From Angelakisella sp. (lineage in GTDB: Bacteria; Bacillota; Clostridia; Oscillospirales; Ruminococcaceae), in assembly GCA_022795575.1 (NCBI GenBank), contig JAAWGY010000012.1:1-20769 (forward strand): 20,769 nt of DNA, in the 5' to 3' direction. The notes below the pieces were generated by a model. The model saw only the letters and a program-made list of their open reading frames with translations. It made no database searches and was not told where the DNA came from. Of this stretch, positions 6,279 to 14,668 are shown piece after piece; position 1 is the first letter of the stretch, and each line of letters starts with the position of its first letter. Made by a program: the position numbers and the translations under genes.

Positions 6279-7031
6279 TTACCGCAGGTTGTTGATGACC
6301 TGCTCCAGCTCGTCGGAGGTCTGGACCAGCTTGGCGCTAAACTGGAAGGACTTTTGGGCCATGATGACCCCCACCATCTCGTCCGCCAGGTCCACCGCCG
6401 ACTGCTCCACCGCGCTCTGGAGCACCTGGTAGTTGCGGCCGGGATAGACCGTCTCCCCTTCCTCAATGAGCACCGCCTCCCCGGAGATCTCGGTGGGGCG
6501 GAAGCAGCTGTCGTTGGCGTGCTCCAGGCCAAAGGGATTGGGGAAGTCGTAGATGGCGATGCGGTCCTTCAACCCCTCCAGGTCAAAAAGGCCGTCCTTC
6601 TCCTCCCGCTCCAGCTCGATGTCCTTGCCCTTCTCGTCCAGGACATGGGAGCCGTCGTTCGTGACCAAAAAGCCCTTCTTGCCCTCGGTGCTGATGTCGA
6701 AGGCGCCGTTGCGGGTGTACTGGATGGAGCCGTCCGACCGCCGCACCGCAAAGAAGCCGTCCCCCATCAGGGCAAAGTCCAGGGTGCAGCCGCTTTGCAG
6801 CACCGGGCCCTGCTTGTAGATCATCCGGCTATCCGCAAGGCGCACCCCGTGGCCCGCCAGGGGCTCCTCCTCGCTGTTGACCGCCATGCGGGTATACAGC
6901 AGGTCGGCAAACACCGCCTTATCCGGCTTGTAGCCAAAGGTGCCGCTGTTGGATACGTTGTGGGAGATGATGTTCATCTCCTCCTGGTAAGCCATCAGGC
7001 CGGACACGCCGTTGTAAAACGAGATGTTCAT
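6279..7031 (-). CDS. flgG: Flagellar distal rod protein, FlgG-like
   Basis: 250-residue axial protein of the FlgE/F/G family. The N-terminal rod domain MNISFYNGVSGLMAYQEEMN with the HNVSN-x-GT-GYK motif, the central DFALMGDGFFAV followed by YTRNGAF, and the C-terminal coiled segment (VDLADEMVGVIMAQKSFQF to the end) are all present. The frame is open to a TTG at 7058, but that extension is translated Shine-Dalgarno sequence (AAAAAGGAGGG); ATG 7031 restores the usual family N-terminus. It is paired with the neighbouring rod gene as in clostridial fliA-flgG1-flgG clusters (compare B. subtilis flhO/flhP). Which of the two is strictly FlgF or FlgG is uncertain. Confidence 0.85.
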   Translation of the reverse strand: MNISFYNGVSGLMAYQEEMNIISHNVSNSGTFGYKPDKAVFADLLYTRMAVNSEEEPLAGHGVRLADSRMIYKQGPVLQSGCTLDFALMGDGFFAVRRSDGSIQYTRNGAFDISTEGKKGFLVTNDGSHVLDEKGKDIELEREEKDGLFDLEGLKDRIAIYDFPNPFGLEHANDSCFRPTEISGEAVLIEEGETVYPGRNYQVLQSAVEQSAVDLADEMVGVIMAQKSFQFSAKLVQTSDELEQVINNLR

Positions 7032-7066
7032 CTGGGAACCATCCCTCCTTTTTTTCAAAGCTTATC

Positions 7067-7819
7067 TCAAAGGGCAGCAATCTGGGACGCCGCCTTCTGG
7101 TCGATCTTGTCGATGATCTGCAGCGCCGAGCTACAGGCCTGGAAGGCCCGCTGGGCGGAGATCACCATGGTGTACTCCTGGTTAAGGTCGATGTTGTTGC
7201 GCTCCAGCCACTTTTGGGCCACCTGGGTGGTGGCGTCCACCGGCAGGTTGGCCGCCATATCCGCCACGGTAAAGAGGCCGTTGGTGGTCTGGTCGATCTC
7301 GGTGCCCTCCGGCGGGATGGTGAGCAGCAGCTTGCCGATCTCCTCCCCCAGGGCGTCGTAGATGGTGCCGTCATACTCCACCGTAAAGTCGGAGGTGGTC
7401 AGCTCGATGGGCCCCTCCTGCCCCAGCACCTGCCCCACGCCGGGCAGCACCAGGAAGTTGTTCTCGTCCACGTCAAAGGCGCCGTTGCGGGTCAGGTACT
7501 GGGTGCCGTCCTCCCCCTGGATGTTGAAGTAGCCCACCCCGTCCAGGGCCATGTCGTAGGGCCGGCCGGTCTCCTCCAGGGAGTTGGGGTCAAACTTTAC
7601 CAGCACATCGTCCACCCGGCGCATGGGGACGCCCTTGCCGATGCGGCCGGTGTTGGCCCCCTCGATGCGGGTCAGCAGCTCGTGCTCAAAGCTGGTGGTC
7701 ACTACCCGGGAGGCCCGGAAGCCCGGGGTCCTGGCGTTGGCCATGTTGTTGGTGAGCACGTCCAGCGTCCGCTCCTGGACCAGTATTCCGGCGGCGGCGG
7801 TGTAAAATCCTCTCAGCAT
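7067..7819 (-). CDS. flgF: Flagellar rod protein, FlgF/FlgG-like
   Basis: 250-residue axial protein of the FlgE/F/G family. The N-terminal domain MLRGFYTAAAGILVQERTLDVLTNN-type helix is followed by MANARTPGFR; the core has DMALDGVGYFNIQ and YLTRNGAFDVD; the C-terminus (DLNQEYTMVISAQRAFQACSSA, then an amphipathic helix) is the usual coiled-coil partner. It would form the rod between the basal body and the hook and is exported by the FlhA/FlhB gate. ATG 7819 lies 6 nt after the sigma-factor stop, with GGATGAGGATAG before it, indicating coupling. It resembles B. subtilis FlhO; assignment to FlgF rather than FlgG is tentative. Confidence 0.85.
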   Translation of the reverse strand: MLRGFYTAAAGILVQERTLDVLTNNMANARTPGFRASRVVTTSFEHELLTRIEGANTGRIGKGVPMRRVDDVLVKFDPNSLEETGRPYDMALDGVGYFNIQGEDGTQYLTRNGAFDVDENNFLVLPGVGQVLGQEGPIELTTSDFTVEYDGTIYDALGEEIGKLLLTIPPEGTEIDQTTNGLFTVADMAANLPVDATTQVAQKWLERNNIDLNQEYTMVISAQRAFQACSSALQIIDKIDQKAASQIAAL

Positions 7820-7825
7820 CTATCC

Positions 7826-8605
7826 TCATCCTTTCATATATAGCGTCAGCTTGGTCCGCAGCTTTTTGATGAGCTTGCGGTTAATCTGTCCGATCCGTTG
7901 CTCGCTGACTCCCATCACCTGGCCGATCTCCTTCATGGTGAGCTCCTCGTAGTAGTAGAGGGAGAGCACCGTTCGCTCCTGGTCGGTGAGCTCGTCAATG
8001 GCCTTGGCCAGCTCCTGGCGGAGCTCCTGCTCATCCATCTGGTCCTCCGGCCCAATGCCGTCCTCCTGGAGCTTGAAGTGGTTCATCTGCACCGGGGCGG
8101 CCAGCAGGGCCTCGAAGGAGTACATACTCTCCCCAGACATCTCGAAGACGCATTTATCGTACTTGGCGGGGGTCATCCCCAGCCGGGCGGCCATCTCCTC
8201 CCGGGTGGGGGTGCGGCCCAGCTCGTTGGTCAGCTGCTCCTCCGCCTTGGTGATGAGGATATCGGTCTGGCGCACCCGCCGGGGGAGCCAATCCTGCTTG
8301 CGGACGTAATCGATGATGGCCCCCCGCACCTTGGTAAAGGCATAGGTGGAAAACTTGACCCCCTGGTCCGGGTCGTACCGCTCCAGGCTGTCGATGAGGG
8401 CGATGGCCCCGTGGTTCACCATCTCCTCCACCGAGGCGTACTTGTGGTAGGTGCTGCTCATCTTAACCGCCACCGCCTTGGCGATGTAGCTGTAGTGCAT
8501 CACCAGCTGGTTGCGGAGCTCCAGGGAGCCGGTTTCTTTGTACTGGCGCATCAGCTCCTCCGGGTCCTCTATCTCTGGCTCATGGTTTTTCAGCTCTGCG
8601 ATCAT
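7826..8605 (-). CDS. fliA: Flagellar sigma factor, FliA/WhiG (sigma-28/SigD) family
   Basis: 259-residue alternative sigma factor that directs RNA polymerase to late flagellar and chemotaxis promoters. Region 2 covers HYSYIAKAVAVKM, then LIDSLERYDPDQGVKFSTYA and RGAIIDYVRKQDWLPR, the hallmark of the FliA/WhiG group. Region 3 follows (ELGRTPTREEMAARLGM), and region 4 has a helix-turn-helix with LTDQERTVLSLYYYEELTMKEIGQVMGVSEQ split across two helices. ATG 8605 has AAGGAGG 12 nt upstream, a slightly long spacing. It follows flhA by 106 nt, where flhF and flhG are commonly found in related clusters. Its anti-sigma factor FlgM is not in this window. Confidence 0.93.
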   Translation of the reverse strand: MIAELKNHEPEIEDPEELMRQYKETGSLELRNQLVMHYSYIAKAVAVKMSSTYHKYASVEEMVNHGAIALIDSLERYDPDQGVKFSTYAFTKVRGAIIDYVRKQDWLPRRVRQTDILITKAEEQLTNELGRTPTREEMAARLGMTPAKYDKCVFEMSGESMYSFEALLAAPVQMNHFKLQEDGIGPEDQMDEQELRQELAKAIDELTDQERTVLSLYYYEELTMKEIGQVMGVSEQRIGQINRKLIKKLRTKLTLYMKG

Positions 8606-8711
8606 GAAAGATTCCGGCCTCCTTTCTGTAAAAATTTTAGGTTTTTCTACCGGATGGAGTCGTTTTTTCCGGTGCCTGCATTTTTACGTCGGCAGGGCAG
8701 CTCCGCGGCCG

Positions 8712-10766
8712 CTACGGCAGCACGATGTTCCCCAGGGCCTGTATCTTGACGTCGGTATCGATCTCGTTAAAGGAAAGCACCGCCGCCCCCAAATAGAACT
8801 GATCCACCAGCTTTTTGAAGTAAACCCGGACGATGGGGGAGGTGAGGATGATGGGGACGGTGACAAGGTCCTTGATCTTTTCCACCTCCCGGGTGGTAAC
8901 GGTGATGATGCCCTGGATGGTTTGGGGATCCAGCGCCAGGTAGGAGCCGGTGTCCAGCTTCTTGACCGCCCCCATAATCTGGTTTTCGATGCCGGCGTCC
9001 AGGCTGATGACCTTCAGCTGGCCCGCCTCGGCAAAGCGGTGGGTGATGGCCCGGCGGAGGGACTGGCGGACGTACTCGGTGAGCATATCCATGTCCTTTA
9101 CCGAAGGGCCGTAGTCGGCCAGCGTCTCCAGGATGGTCTCGATATCCCGGATGGGGACACCCTCCCGCAGCAGGTTGCAGAGGATCTTTTGCAGGGTGCC
9201 CACCGGGATGATGGCGGGGATGGTGTCGCTGACCAGCGCCTCGTTGGTCTTGCGGAGGTTGGCCAGGATGTTGCCCACCTCCTGGCGGCTGAGCAGCTCG
9301 TGGGCGTGGTTCTTGATGACCTCCGAAAGGTGGGTGATAATCACCGAGGTGGGGTCGATGAGGGTGTACCCCGCAAGCTCCGCCTTTACCCGGCGGTCCT
9401 CGCTGATCCACTTGGCGGCGATGCCAAAGGCCGGCTCCACCGTCTCGATGCCCTCCAGGGTGTCGTGGTCCGGGTCGGGGGCCAGGGCCAGGTAGTGGTC
9501 CACCAGCACCTCCCCCTGCGCCACCTGCTCCCCTTTAATGCTGATGGAGTACTGGTTGGGGCTCAGCTGGCCGCTGTCCTTGAGGCGGACCGAGGGGAAG
9601 ACCAGGCCCATCTCCTGGACAAACTGCTTGCGGAACATCACCACCCGATCCACAAAGCTGCCGCCGCTCCCCTCGTCCACCAGGGGGATGAGGCTGTAAC
9701 CGAACTCCATGGAGATCTGGTCCACGTTAAGGAGGTTGTAGACGTTGTCGATGTTTTTGTAGAAGTCGGCCTCGCTTGTTACCTCCTCGGTGATGGCGGG
9801 GCCCTCCGCCGCCACCGCCGCCGCGGCCTTTTTGCTCTGGCCCCGGAGCAGGATAAGCCCCAGCGTCAGGAACATGGCGGAAAGGGAGAGGACCTGGGGC
9901 ACCGGGAAGCCGATGAAGCAGAAGAACACCATGGCGGCCGCGGTGATGATGAGGACGATGGGCTGGCTGGTGAACTGGTGGATGACGTCCTCGTTGAGGT
10001 TGTTCTCCGAGGCGGAGCGGGTGACGATCATACCGGTGGCCACCGAGATGAGGAGGGCCGGTATCTGAGACATAAGGCCGTCGCCCACCGTGGCGGTGGA
10101 GTAGACCTGCATGATCTCGGTAAAGGTGCCCACGTTGGTCATAAAGCCAACGATGATGCCGCCGATGAGGTTGATGAAGGTGGTGACAAGGGACATGATG
10201 GCGTCGCCCTTGACGAACTTGGAGGCACCGTCCATGGAGCCGAAGAAGTCCGCCTCCCGCTGGATATCGCTGCGGCGCTGGCGGGCGGTCTCCTCGTCGA
10301 TGAGGCCGGAGCTGAGGTCGGCGTCGATGGCCATCTGCTTACCGGGCATGGCGTCCAGGGTGAACCGGGCGGAGACCTCGGCCACACGCTCGGAGCCCTT
10401 GGTGATGACGATAAACTGCACCAGGACGATAATCAGGAAGATGACCAGGCCGACCACCACGTCCCCCTGGATGACGAACTCGCCGAAGGTTTTGACCACC
10501 TCGCCGGCGTAGCCCTCGTTGCGGAGGATGCTACGGGTAGAGGAGATGTTCAGCGCCAGCCGGAACAGGGTGGTGATGAGCAGCACCGAGGGGTAGATGG
10601 AAAACTCCAGCGCCCGCTTGATGTACATGGTGGTAAGCAGGATCACCAGGGAGAGAGCCAGATTGGTGATAAACATGAAGTCCAGCAGCCAGGTGGGGAG
10701 GGGGACGATGATCAGAAGGATGACCCCCACCACGAAGACAGATATGACATTGTTAAACAGCTTCAT
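8712..10766 (-). CDS. flhA: Flagellar export gate protein FlhA
   Basis: 684-residue FHIPEP-family protein, the largest component of the flagellar type III export gate in the inner membrane, which couples the proton motive force to export. About eight hydrophobic segments occupy the first 320 residues. The conserved cytosolic loop RFTLDAMPGKQMAIDADLSS-type sequence with RREADFFG-like QREADFFGSMDGASKFVKGD is clearly seen. The C-terminal half (about 345-684) is the cytosolic docking platform for chaperone-substrate complexes. Length matches the family. The ATG directly abuts the flhB stop (TAA-ATG), implying translational coupling. Confidence 0.97.
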   Translation of the reverse strand: MKLFNNVISVFVVGVILLIIVPLPTWLLDFMFITNLALSLVILLTTMYIKRALEFSIYPSVLLITTLFRLALNISSTRSILRNEGYAGEVVKTFGEFVIQGDVVVGLVIFLIIVLVQFIVITKGSERVAEVSARFTLDAMPGKQMAIDADLSSGLIDEETARQRRSDIQREADFFGSMDGASKFVKGDAIMSLVTTFINLIGGIIVGFMTNVGTFTEIMQVYSTATVGDGLMSQIPALLISVATGMIVTRSASENNLNEDVIHQFTSQPIVLIITAAAMVFFCFIGFPVPQVLSLSAMFLTLGLILLRGQSKKAAAAVAAEGPAITEEVTSEADFYKNIDNVYNLLNVDQISMEFGYSLIPLVDEGSGGSFVDRVVMFRKQFVQEMGLVFPSVRLKDSGQLSPNQYSISIKGEQVAQGEVLVDHYLALAPDPDHDTLEGIETVEPAFGIAAKWISEDRRVKAELAGYTLIDPTSVIITHLSEVIKNHAHELLSRQEVGNILANLRKTNEALVSDTIPAIIPVGTLQKILCNLLREGVPIRDIETILETLADYGPSVKDMDMLTEYVRQSLRRAITHRFAEAGQLKVISLDAGIENQIMGAVKKLDTGSYLALDPQTIQGIITVTTREVEKIKDLVTVPIILTSPIVRVYFKKLVDQFYLGAAVLSFNEIDTDVKIQALGNIVLP

Positions 10767-11834
10767 TTAGATCTGGTTCAGTCCCTTCCTTTTCAGGCTG
10801 TATACAAAGGCCAGCACCTCAGCTACGGGCTGGTAGAACCTTTCCGGGATCTCCCGGTCCAGGTCCACCGCCTCGTAAAGCCCGCGGGCCAGCGGCTTGT
10901 TTTCGGTAATAAACACCCCGTTTGCCTCGGCCACCGCCACAATGCGCAGGGCCAGGCTGTCCGCGCCCTTGGCCACCACAATGGGGGCGTTGTTGCGGGC
11001 GGGGTCGTACTTGATGGCGACGGCGAAGTGGGTGGGGTTACGGATGACCACATCGGCGCCGGGCACCTGCTGCATCATCCGCTGCCGGGCCTGGGCCTGC
11101 TGCCGCTCCCGGATCTTCCCCTTCACCTGGGGATCGCCTTCGGTCTGCTTATACTCTTCCTTCAGCTCCTGCTTGCTCATCCGCAGGTTGCGCTCGTAGT
11201 CCCACCACTGGTAAAACAGGTCGGCGGCGGCAACAAAGGCCATGATGATGGCGGCGGTGCGGACGATGCTTAGGATCATGCTGCCGGTAAAGACCATCCC
11301 CTGGAAGATGTCCATATCCATCAGCCGGGGGAAGCTCCAAAACTCATCCCGGAACTGGATCCAGATGATGTACCCCAGGATGGTGATTTTGGCCAGGGAT
11401 TTCAGCAGCTCCACCACCCCCCGGAGGGAGAACATCTTTTTGATGCCCTCGATGGGGTTGAGGCGGCTGAACTTGGGGGCGGCGCTCTTCATGGTGAAGA
11501 GGCCCCGGGTCTGCGCCATGGTGCAGACGATGGTGACAAACGCGCAGATGAGGAGCATGGGCATTGCCGCCACCAGAAAAACCCCGCAGCCATCGATAAA
11601 GTAGAGGATGACCTCGGAATAGCCCAGCTCCCGCACCGTGGCCGCTTCGTTAAAGAAGTCCCGGATACACTGCTGGATGGCGTTGATCATGTAGGGGCCC
11701 AAAAACTGAAGGCCGTAAAAGGATGCCAGGAGGGAGAAGACGATGACAATCTCCCGGCTTTGGAAGACGTTACCCTTTTTTCGTTCGTCCTGCTTTCGTT
11801 TGGGTGTCGCTTTTTCGGTTTTTTCGCCGGCCAA
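10767..11834 (-). CDS. flhB: Flagellar export switch protein FlhB (TTG start)
   Basis: 355-residue FlhB, which closes the export gate and switches substrate specificity from rod/hook to filament. The N-terminus GEKTEKATPKR is family-typical, four membrane segments follow (about 28-48, 84-105, 140-160, 180-205), and the cytosolic domain contains the self-cleaving NPTH motif (266-269) in VIRNPTHFAVAIKYD. Both the catalytic Asn and Pro are present. The only sensible start is a TTG at 11834 with AAAGGGGGGAT before it; the next in-frame Met is far inside at residue 49. It ends flush with the flhA start and begins 34 nt after fliR. No fusion to FliR is seen. Confidence 0.96.
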   Translation of the reverse strand: MAGEKTEKATPKRKQDERKKGNVFQSREIVIVFSLLASFYGLQFLGPYMINAIQQCIRDFFNEAATVRELGYSEVILYFIDGCGVFLVAAMPMLLICAFVTIVCTMAQTRGLFTMKSAAPKFSRLNPIEGIKKMFSLRGVVELLKSLAKITILGYIIWIQFRDEFWSFPRLMDMDIFQGMVFTGSMILSIVRTAAIIMAFVAAADLFYQWWDYERNLRMSKQELKEEYKQTEGDPQVKGKIRERQQAQARQRMMQQVPGADVVIRNPTHFAVAIKYDPARNNAPIVVAKGADSLALRIVAVAEANGVFITENKPLARGLYEAVDLDREIPERFYQPVAEVLAFVYSLKRKGLNQI

Positions 11835-11868
11835 GCGATATCCCCCCTTTGAGCCCTGTGGTCTGTGG

Positions 11869-12666
11869 TTATCCGGCGGGCCCCGGGGAGGCTCCTCCCA
11901 GGACGGCCATGGCCGTCTGGAGGTTTTCCAGCATCAGCCGCATATAGTTATCGGTAAAAGAGGCCACCGGCGCCGCAAAGGCCAACAGCAGCAGCATCCC
12001 CAGCAGCATCTTAAACTGGATGTTGATGACAAAGATGTGGATCTGCGGGATCAGCTTCATCAGCACCCCCATGGAGAGCTCCAGCACAAACTCCGCCGCC
12101 ATAAAGGGAAGGGTGAGGCGGATGGCCATGGAAAAGGCGGAGATGAACAGCTGGATGAAGTACTCCCAAATATCCGGCCCCAGCACCACCGCCCCGGCGG
12201 GGAGCACCTGGAAGGAGCCGGCAAAGATGCGGATGAGGAGCAGGTGGCTGTCGGTGGCGAAGATGTACATCACAAACAGGAGGTTGAGGAGGGTGCCGGA
12301 AACCGACATCTGGATGTTGGTGCCGGGGTCGAAGACCTTTGCCATGGACATCCCGAAGTGGGTATCCAGAATATCCCCGGCGAAGAAGAGCATATAGTAG
12401 TAGATTTGGAAGACGTACCCGCAGGCAAACCCCACAAACAGCTCCTTAAGCATCGCCACCACCAGGGCCAGGGAATCCCGGGCCGGCAGGCCGGTGACGG
12501 TGACGGTGGGGGCGATCAGGGCGGTCATCAGAAAGACCAGCCCCGCCCGCACCATGGAGGGGACGTTGCGGCGGGCAAAGAGGGGGTTCATCCCCAAAAG
12601 CCCCCCCATCCGGGCAAAGACCAGCAGCCAAGCGGGGCTGTTGGCGGAAAGCATCGATGTCAGCAT
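11869..12666 (-). CDS. fliR: Flagellar export gate protein FliR
   Basis: 265-residue polytopic membrane protein of the FliR/YscT family, part of the FliP5Q4R1 export pore. Hydrophobic segments run through most of the sequence (for example SPAWLLVFARMGGLLGMNP, then GLVFLMTALIAPTV). The loop MSMAKVFDPGTNIQMSVSG is the family-typical conserved stretch. ATG 12666 is one base after the fliQ TAG, so the two genes are coupled. The C-terminus (LENLQTAMAVLGGASPGPAG) is short and not fused to FlhB, unlike some clostridial FliR-FlhB fusions. Confidence 0.95.
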   Translation of the reverse strand: MLTSMLSANSPAWLLVFARMGGLLGMNPLFARRNVPSMVRAGLVFLMTALIAPTVTVTGLPARDSLALVVAMLKELFVGFACGYVFQIYYYMLFFAGDILDTHFGMSMAKVFDPGTNIQMSVSGTLLNLLFVMYIFATDSHLLLIRIFAGSFQVLPAGAVVLGPDIWEYFIQLFISAFSMAIRLTLPFMAAEFVLELSMGVLMKLIPQIHIFVINIQFKMLLGMLLLLAFAAPVASFTDNYMRLMLENLQTAMAVLGGASPGPAG

Positions 12667-12667
12667 C

Positions 12668-12931
12668 CTACAGCCTCGTCATCATGGCAAAAAGGTTCTG
12701 GACCAGGTCGTTCATCAGCGTCATCATCCAGCTGCCAAGGCCGATGAGCATCAGGGCGATGACCAGCACCTTGGGGACAAAGGTCAGGGTCTGCTCGTGG
12801 ATTTGGGTGGCGGCCTGGAAGATGGCCACCACCAGCCCGATGGCGATGCTGGCCACCAGGAGGGGGGCGGACAGCTTGAGGGCCACCAGCAGCGCCTCCT
12901 GGAACACCCCCAGCACTTCACCCTGGGTCAT
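12668..12931 (-). CDS. fliQ: Flagellar export gate protein FliQ
   Basis: 87-residue FliQ, a small two-helix component of the export gate. Two hydrophobic hairpin segments (about 14-40 and 52-75) flank the conserved QAATQIHEQTLTFVPK loop (39-54). The length is normal for the family. ATG 12931 has a strong AAGGAGG upstream, and the stop is one base before the fliR ATG. Confidence 0.96.
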   Translation of the reverse strand: MTQGEVLGVFQEALLVALKLSAPLLVASIAIGLVVAIFQAATQIHEQTLTFVPKVLVIALMLIGLGSWMMTLMNDLVQNLFAMMTRL

Positions 12932-12955
12932 GGGACCACCTCCTTAACGGGGGAG

Positions 12956-13768
12956 CTAATGGAAGCCGGTGACAAGGGTGCTGACCACCAGCCCCCAGCC
13001 ATCCACCAGCACGAACATCATAATCTTAAAGGGCAGCGAGATCATCGACGGCGGCAGCATCACCATGCCCATGGACATCAGGGTGCTGGAAACCACCATG
13101 TCGATGATAAGGAAGGGAATGTAGATGAGAAAGCCCATCATAAAGGCCCGCTTCAGCTCGCTGGTGATAAAGGCCGGCACCACGACCTGCATATCCAGCT
13201 CCAGGAGGCCCTCCTGGGTGTCCGGCATGGCGATCTCCTGGCCGGTCTTCTGGTTGCTGAGGGTGAGGAAGAGGTTGAGGTCGTTGGCGTAGACCTGCCG
13301 GATCATGAAGCCCTTCAGGGGCGTCTCCGCCCGGTCCAGGGCCTGCTGGGAGGTAAGCTCCCCGGCCCGGTAGGGCTGGTAGGCGGTCTCGTTGATCTCG
13401 GTAAAGGTGGGCCACATAATAAAGAGGGTGAGGAAGAGGGCCAGCCCCACCAGCACCTGGTTGGGGGGGGACTGCTGGGTCCCCAGGGCGTTGCGCAGAA
13501 AGGACAAAACGATGATGATCCGGGTAAAGCAGGTCATCATCAGCAGCAGGGAGGGCACCAGGGCCAGCAGCAAGGTGATCAGCAGCGCCTCCAGCACCCC
13601 GAAGGACGCCCCCGTGCCGTCGCCGGAGCCCAGGTCCACCGTTACCGAGGCGGCGTAGGCCGTCACCGTGCAGCAGACCGCCAGCGCCACGGTAAGGGCC
13701 AGCGAGAGGAGCAGCCGGCCCTTCAGCCGCCGCAGCTCCTGTTTTTTGCGGGCGATCTTGTTATCCAT
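12956..13768 (-). CDS. fliP: Flagellar export gate protein FliP
   Basis: 270-residue FliP, the main pore-forming subunit of the export gate. A cleavable-looking signal peptide (charged residues 1-18, hydrophobic 19-36, AYA before the mature part) precedes the signature MMTCFTRIIIVLSFLRNALG and QQSPPNQVLVGLALFLT, and later YIPFLIIDMVVSSTLMSMGM. An upstream ATG at 13783 (MGRSRM) has AGGAGG touching it with no spacing, whereas ATG 13768 has AAGGAG four bases away, so I prefer 13768. The start overlaps the end of fliO by 8 nt. It is followed 24 nt later by fliQ. Confidence 0.93.
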   Translation of the reverse strand: MDNKIARKKQELRRLKGRLLLSLALTVALAVCCTVTAYAASVTVDLGSGDGTGASFGVLEALLITLLLALVPSLLLMMTCFTRIIIVLSFLRNALGTQQSPPNQVLVGLALFLTLFIMWPTFTEINETAYQPYRAGELTSQQALDRAETPLKGFMIRQVYANDLNLFLTLSNQKTGQEIAMPDTQEGLLELDMQVVVPAFITSELKRAFMMGFLIYIPFLIIDMVVSSTLMSMGMVMLPPSMISLPFKIMMFVLVDGWGLVVSTLVTGFH

Positions 13769-14186
13769 CCTGCTCCTTCCCATCCTCCTGCCCCTGCTTT
13801 TTGCCGGTCCATCCCTGGAGGGCGGACTGGAGGGCGGTGGAAAACTCCTTCCCCGCCGCGGCCGCCGGCGTCCGGGCCTCCTCCGGGTAGTCCCCGGGGT
13901 CCAGCTCCCCGATGGGGCTGATGTGGTGGGGCGTCACCCCGATAAGCCACACACGCTCCCCGGCCCGCACCACCATCAGGGTGCGGTCCGGGCCCACGGC
14001 GGTACGCTCCAGCACCCGGATGGTGCCGTTTTCCCCGCCGCCCCGGCGGTAGTAGCCGCCCAGCCAGCGGGTGCAGAGCCAGGCCGCCGCCAGCACCAGG
14101 ACAAAGAGGCAGAGCCCCCCTAACAGCGAAAGCACCACCGAGCCGCCCTGGCCGGCCAGCTCCACCGGGGTATGTTCCTGGGGCAT
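13761..14186 (-). CDS. fliO: Flagellar biosynthesis protein FliO
   Basis: 141-residue membrane-anchored protein in the standard fliO position. A hydrophobic segment (about 17-40, ending in AAWLCTRW) is followed by a short basic stretch and a cytosolic domain with IRVLERTAVGPDRTLMVVRAGERVWLIGVT, the typical FliO core. The C-terminal tail is charged and of low complexity. FliO helps assemble the FliP ring. It lies 17 nt after cheY and overlaps the fliP start. FliO is poorly conserved, so the call rests on both the core motif and synteny. Confidence 0.88.
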   Translation of the reverse strand: MPQEHTPVELAGQGGSVVLSLLGGLCLFVLVLAAAWLCTRWLGGYYRRGGGENGTIRVLERTAVGPDRTLMVVRAGERVWLIGVTPHHISPIGELDPGDYPEEARTPAAAAGKEFSTALQSALQGWTGKKQGQEDGKEQDG

Positions 14187-14203
14187 CTCGCGCTACCCCC
14201 GGG

Positions 14204-14566
14204 TCAGCCCAGCACCTTCTGCACGGTTTGCAGGATGCGGTCCGGCTTAAAGGGCTTGACGATAAAGTCCATGGCGCCCAGCTTGATGGCCTCCACCACC
14301 ATGGCCTCCTGGCCCATGGCGGAGCACATGACGATCTTGGCCCCGGCGTCCTTGGTCTTGATGGCCTGGAGGGCCTGGATGCCGTCCATGTTGGGCATGG
14401 TGATGTCCATGATGACAAGGTCGGGGTGCTCCGCGTCGTAGGTCTCCACCGCCTGCTGGCCGTCGGCGGCCTCGATGAGGTCGTCATACCCGGCCTTGGT
14501 CAGACAGTTCTTGATGGTCATCCGCATAAATGCCGCATCGTCCACCAGCATAATCTTTTTACCCAT
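14204..14566 (-). CDS. cheY: Chemotaxis response regulator CheY
   Basis: 120-residue single receiver domain. The acidic pocket is D9/D10, the phosphoacceptor D54 in VIMDITMPNMDG, then S82 in MCSAMG and K104 in IVKPF. There is no output domain, as expected of CheY, which binds FliM and FliY when phosphorylated. The ATG has AAAGGAG upstream. It follows fliY, whose CheC-like domain is expected to dephosphorylate CheY, and precedes fliO. The kinase gene cheA is not in the window. Confidence 0.95.
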   Translation of the reverse strand: MGKKIMLVDDAAFMRMTIKNCLTKAGYDDLIEAADGQQAVETYDAEHPDLVIMDITMPNMDGIQALQAIKTKDAGAKIVMCSAMGQEAMVVEAIKLGAMDFIVKPFKPDRILQTVQKVLG

Positions 14567-14668
14567 TGTACTTTCTCCTTTAGCTCTCTATTTCGTCTTG
14601 GTATACGATATTTTCCACTGCTCCTCTCCCCGCCCCCCTGGGGACGTCTGCGGGGGGCGGCGGGGGGA
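14567..14668 (-). other. fliY-cheY spacer with a GC hairpin
   Basis: CCGCCCCCC (14630-14638)/GGGGGGCGG (14652-14660) form a 9-bp stem directly after the fliY stop, followed on the minus strand by an AT-rich stretch and then the cheY Shine-Dalgarno. No U-run follows the stem, so it is not a classical terminator; the AT-rich part contains TATAC-like sequence but no clear -35 partner. Confidence 0.45.

Noticed and set aside
7032..7058. TTG start giving nine extra residues to the FlgG-like protein
   Set aside because: The extra codons are the Shine-Dalgarno stretch itself; ATG 7031 gives the usual rod-protein N-terminus.
8511..11273. Very long plus-strand open frame opposite flhA and flhB
   Set aside because: It is antisense to two well-supported genes. 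Its His/Asp/Gly/Leu-rich translation is typical of a shadow frame in GC-rich DNA.
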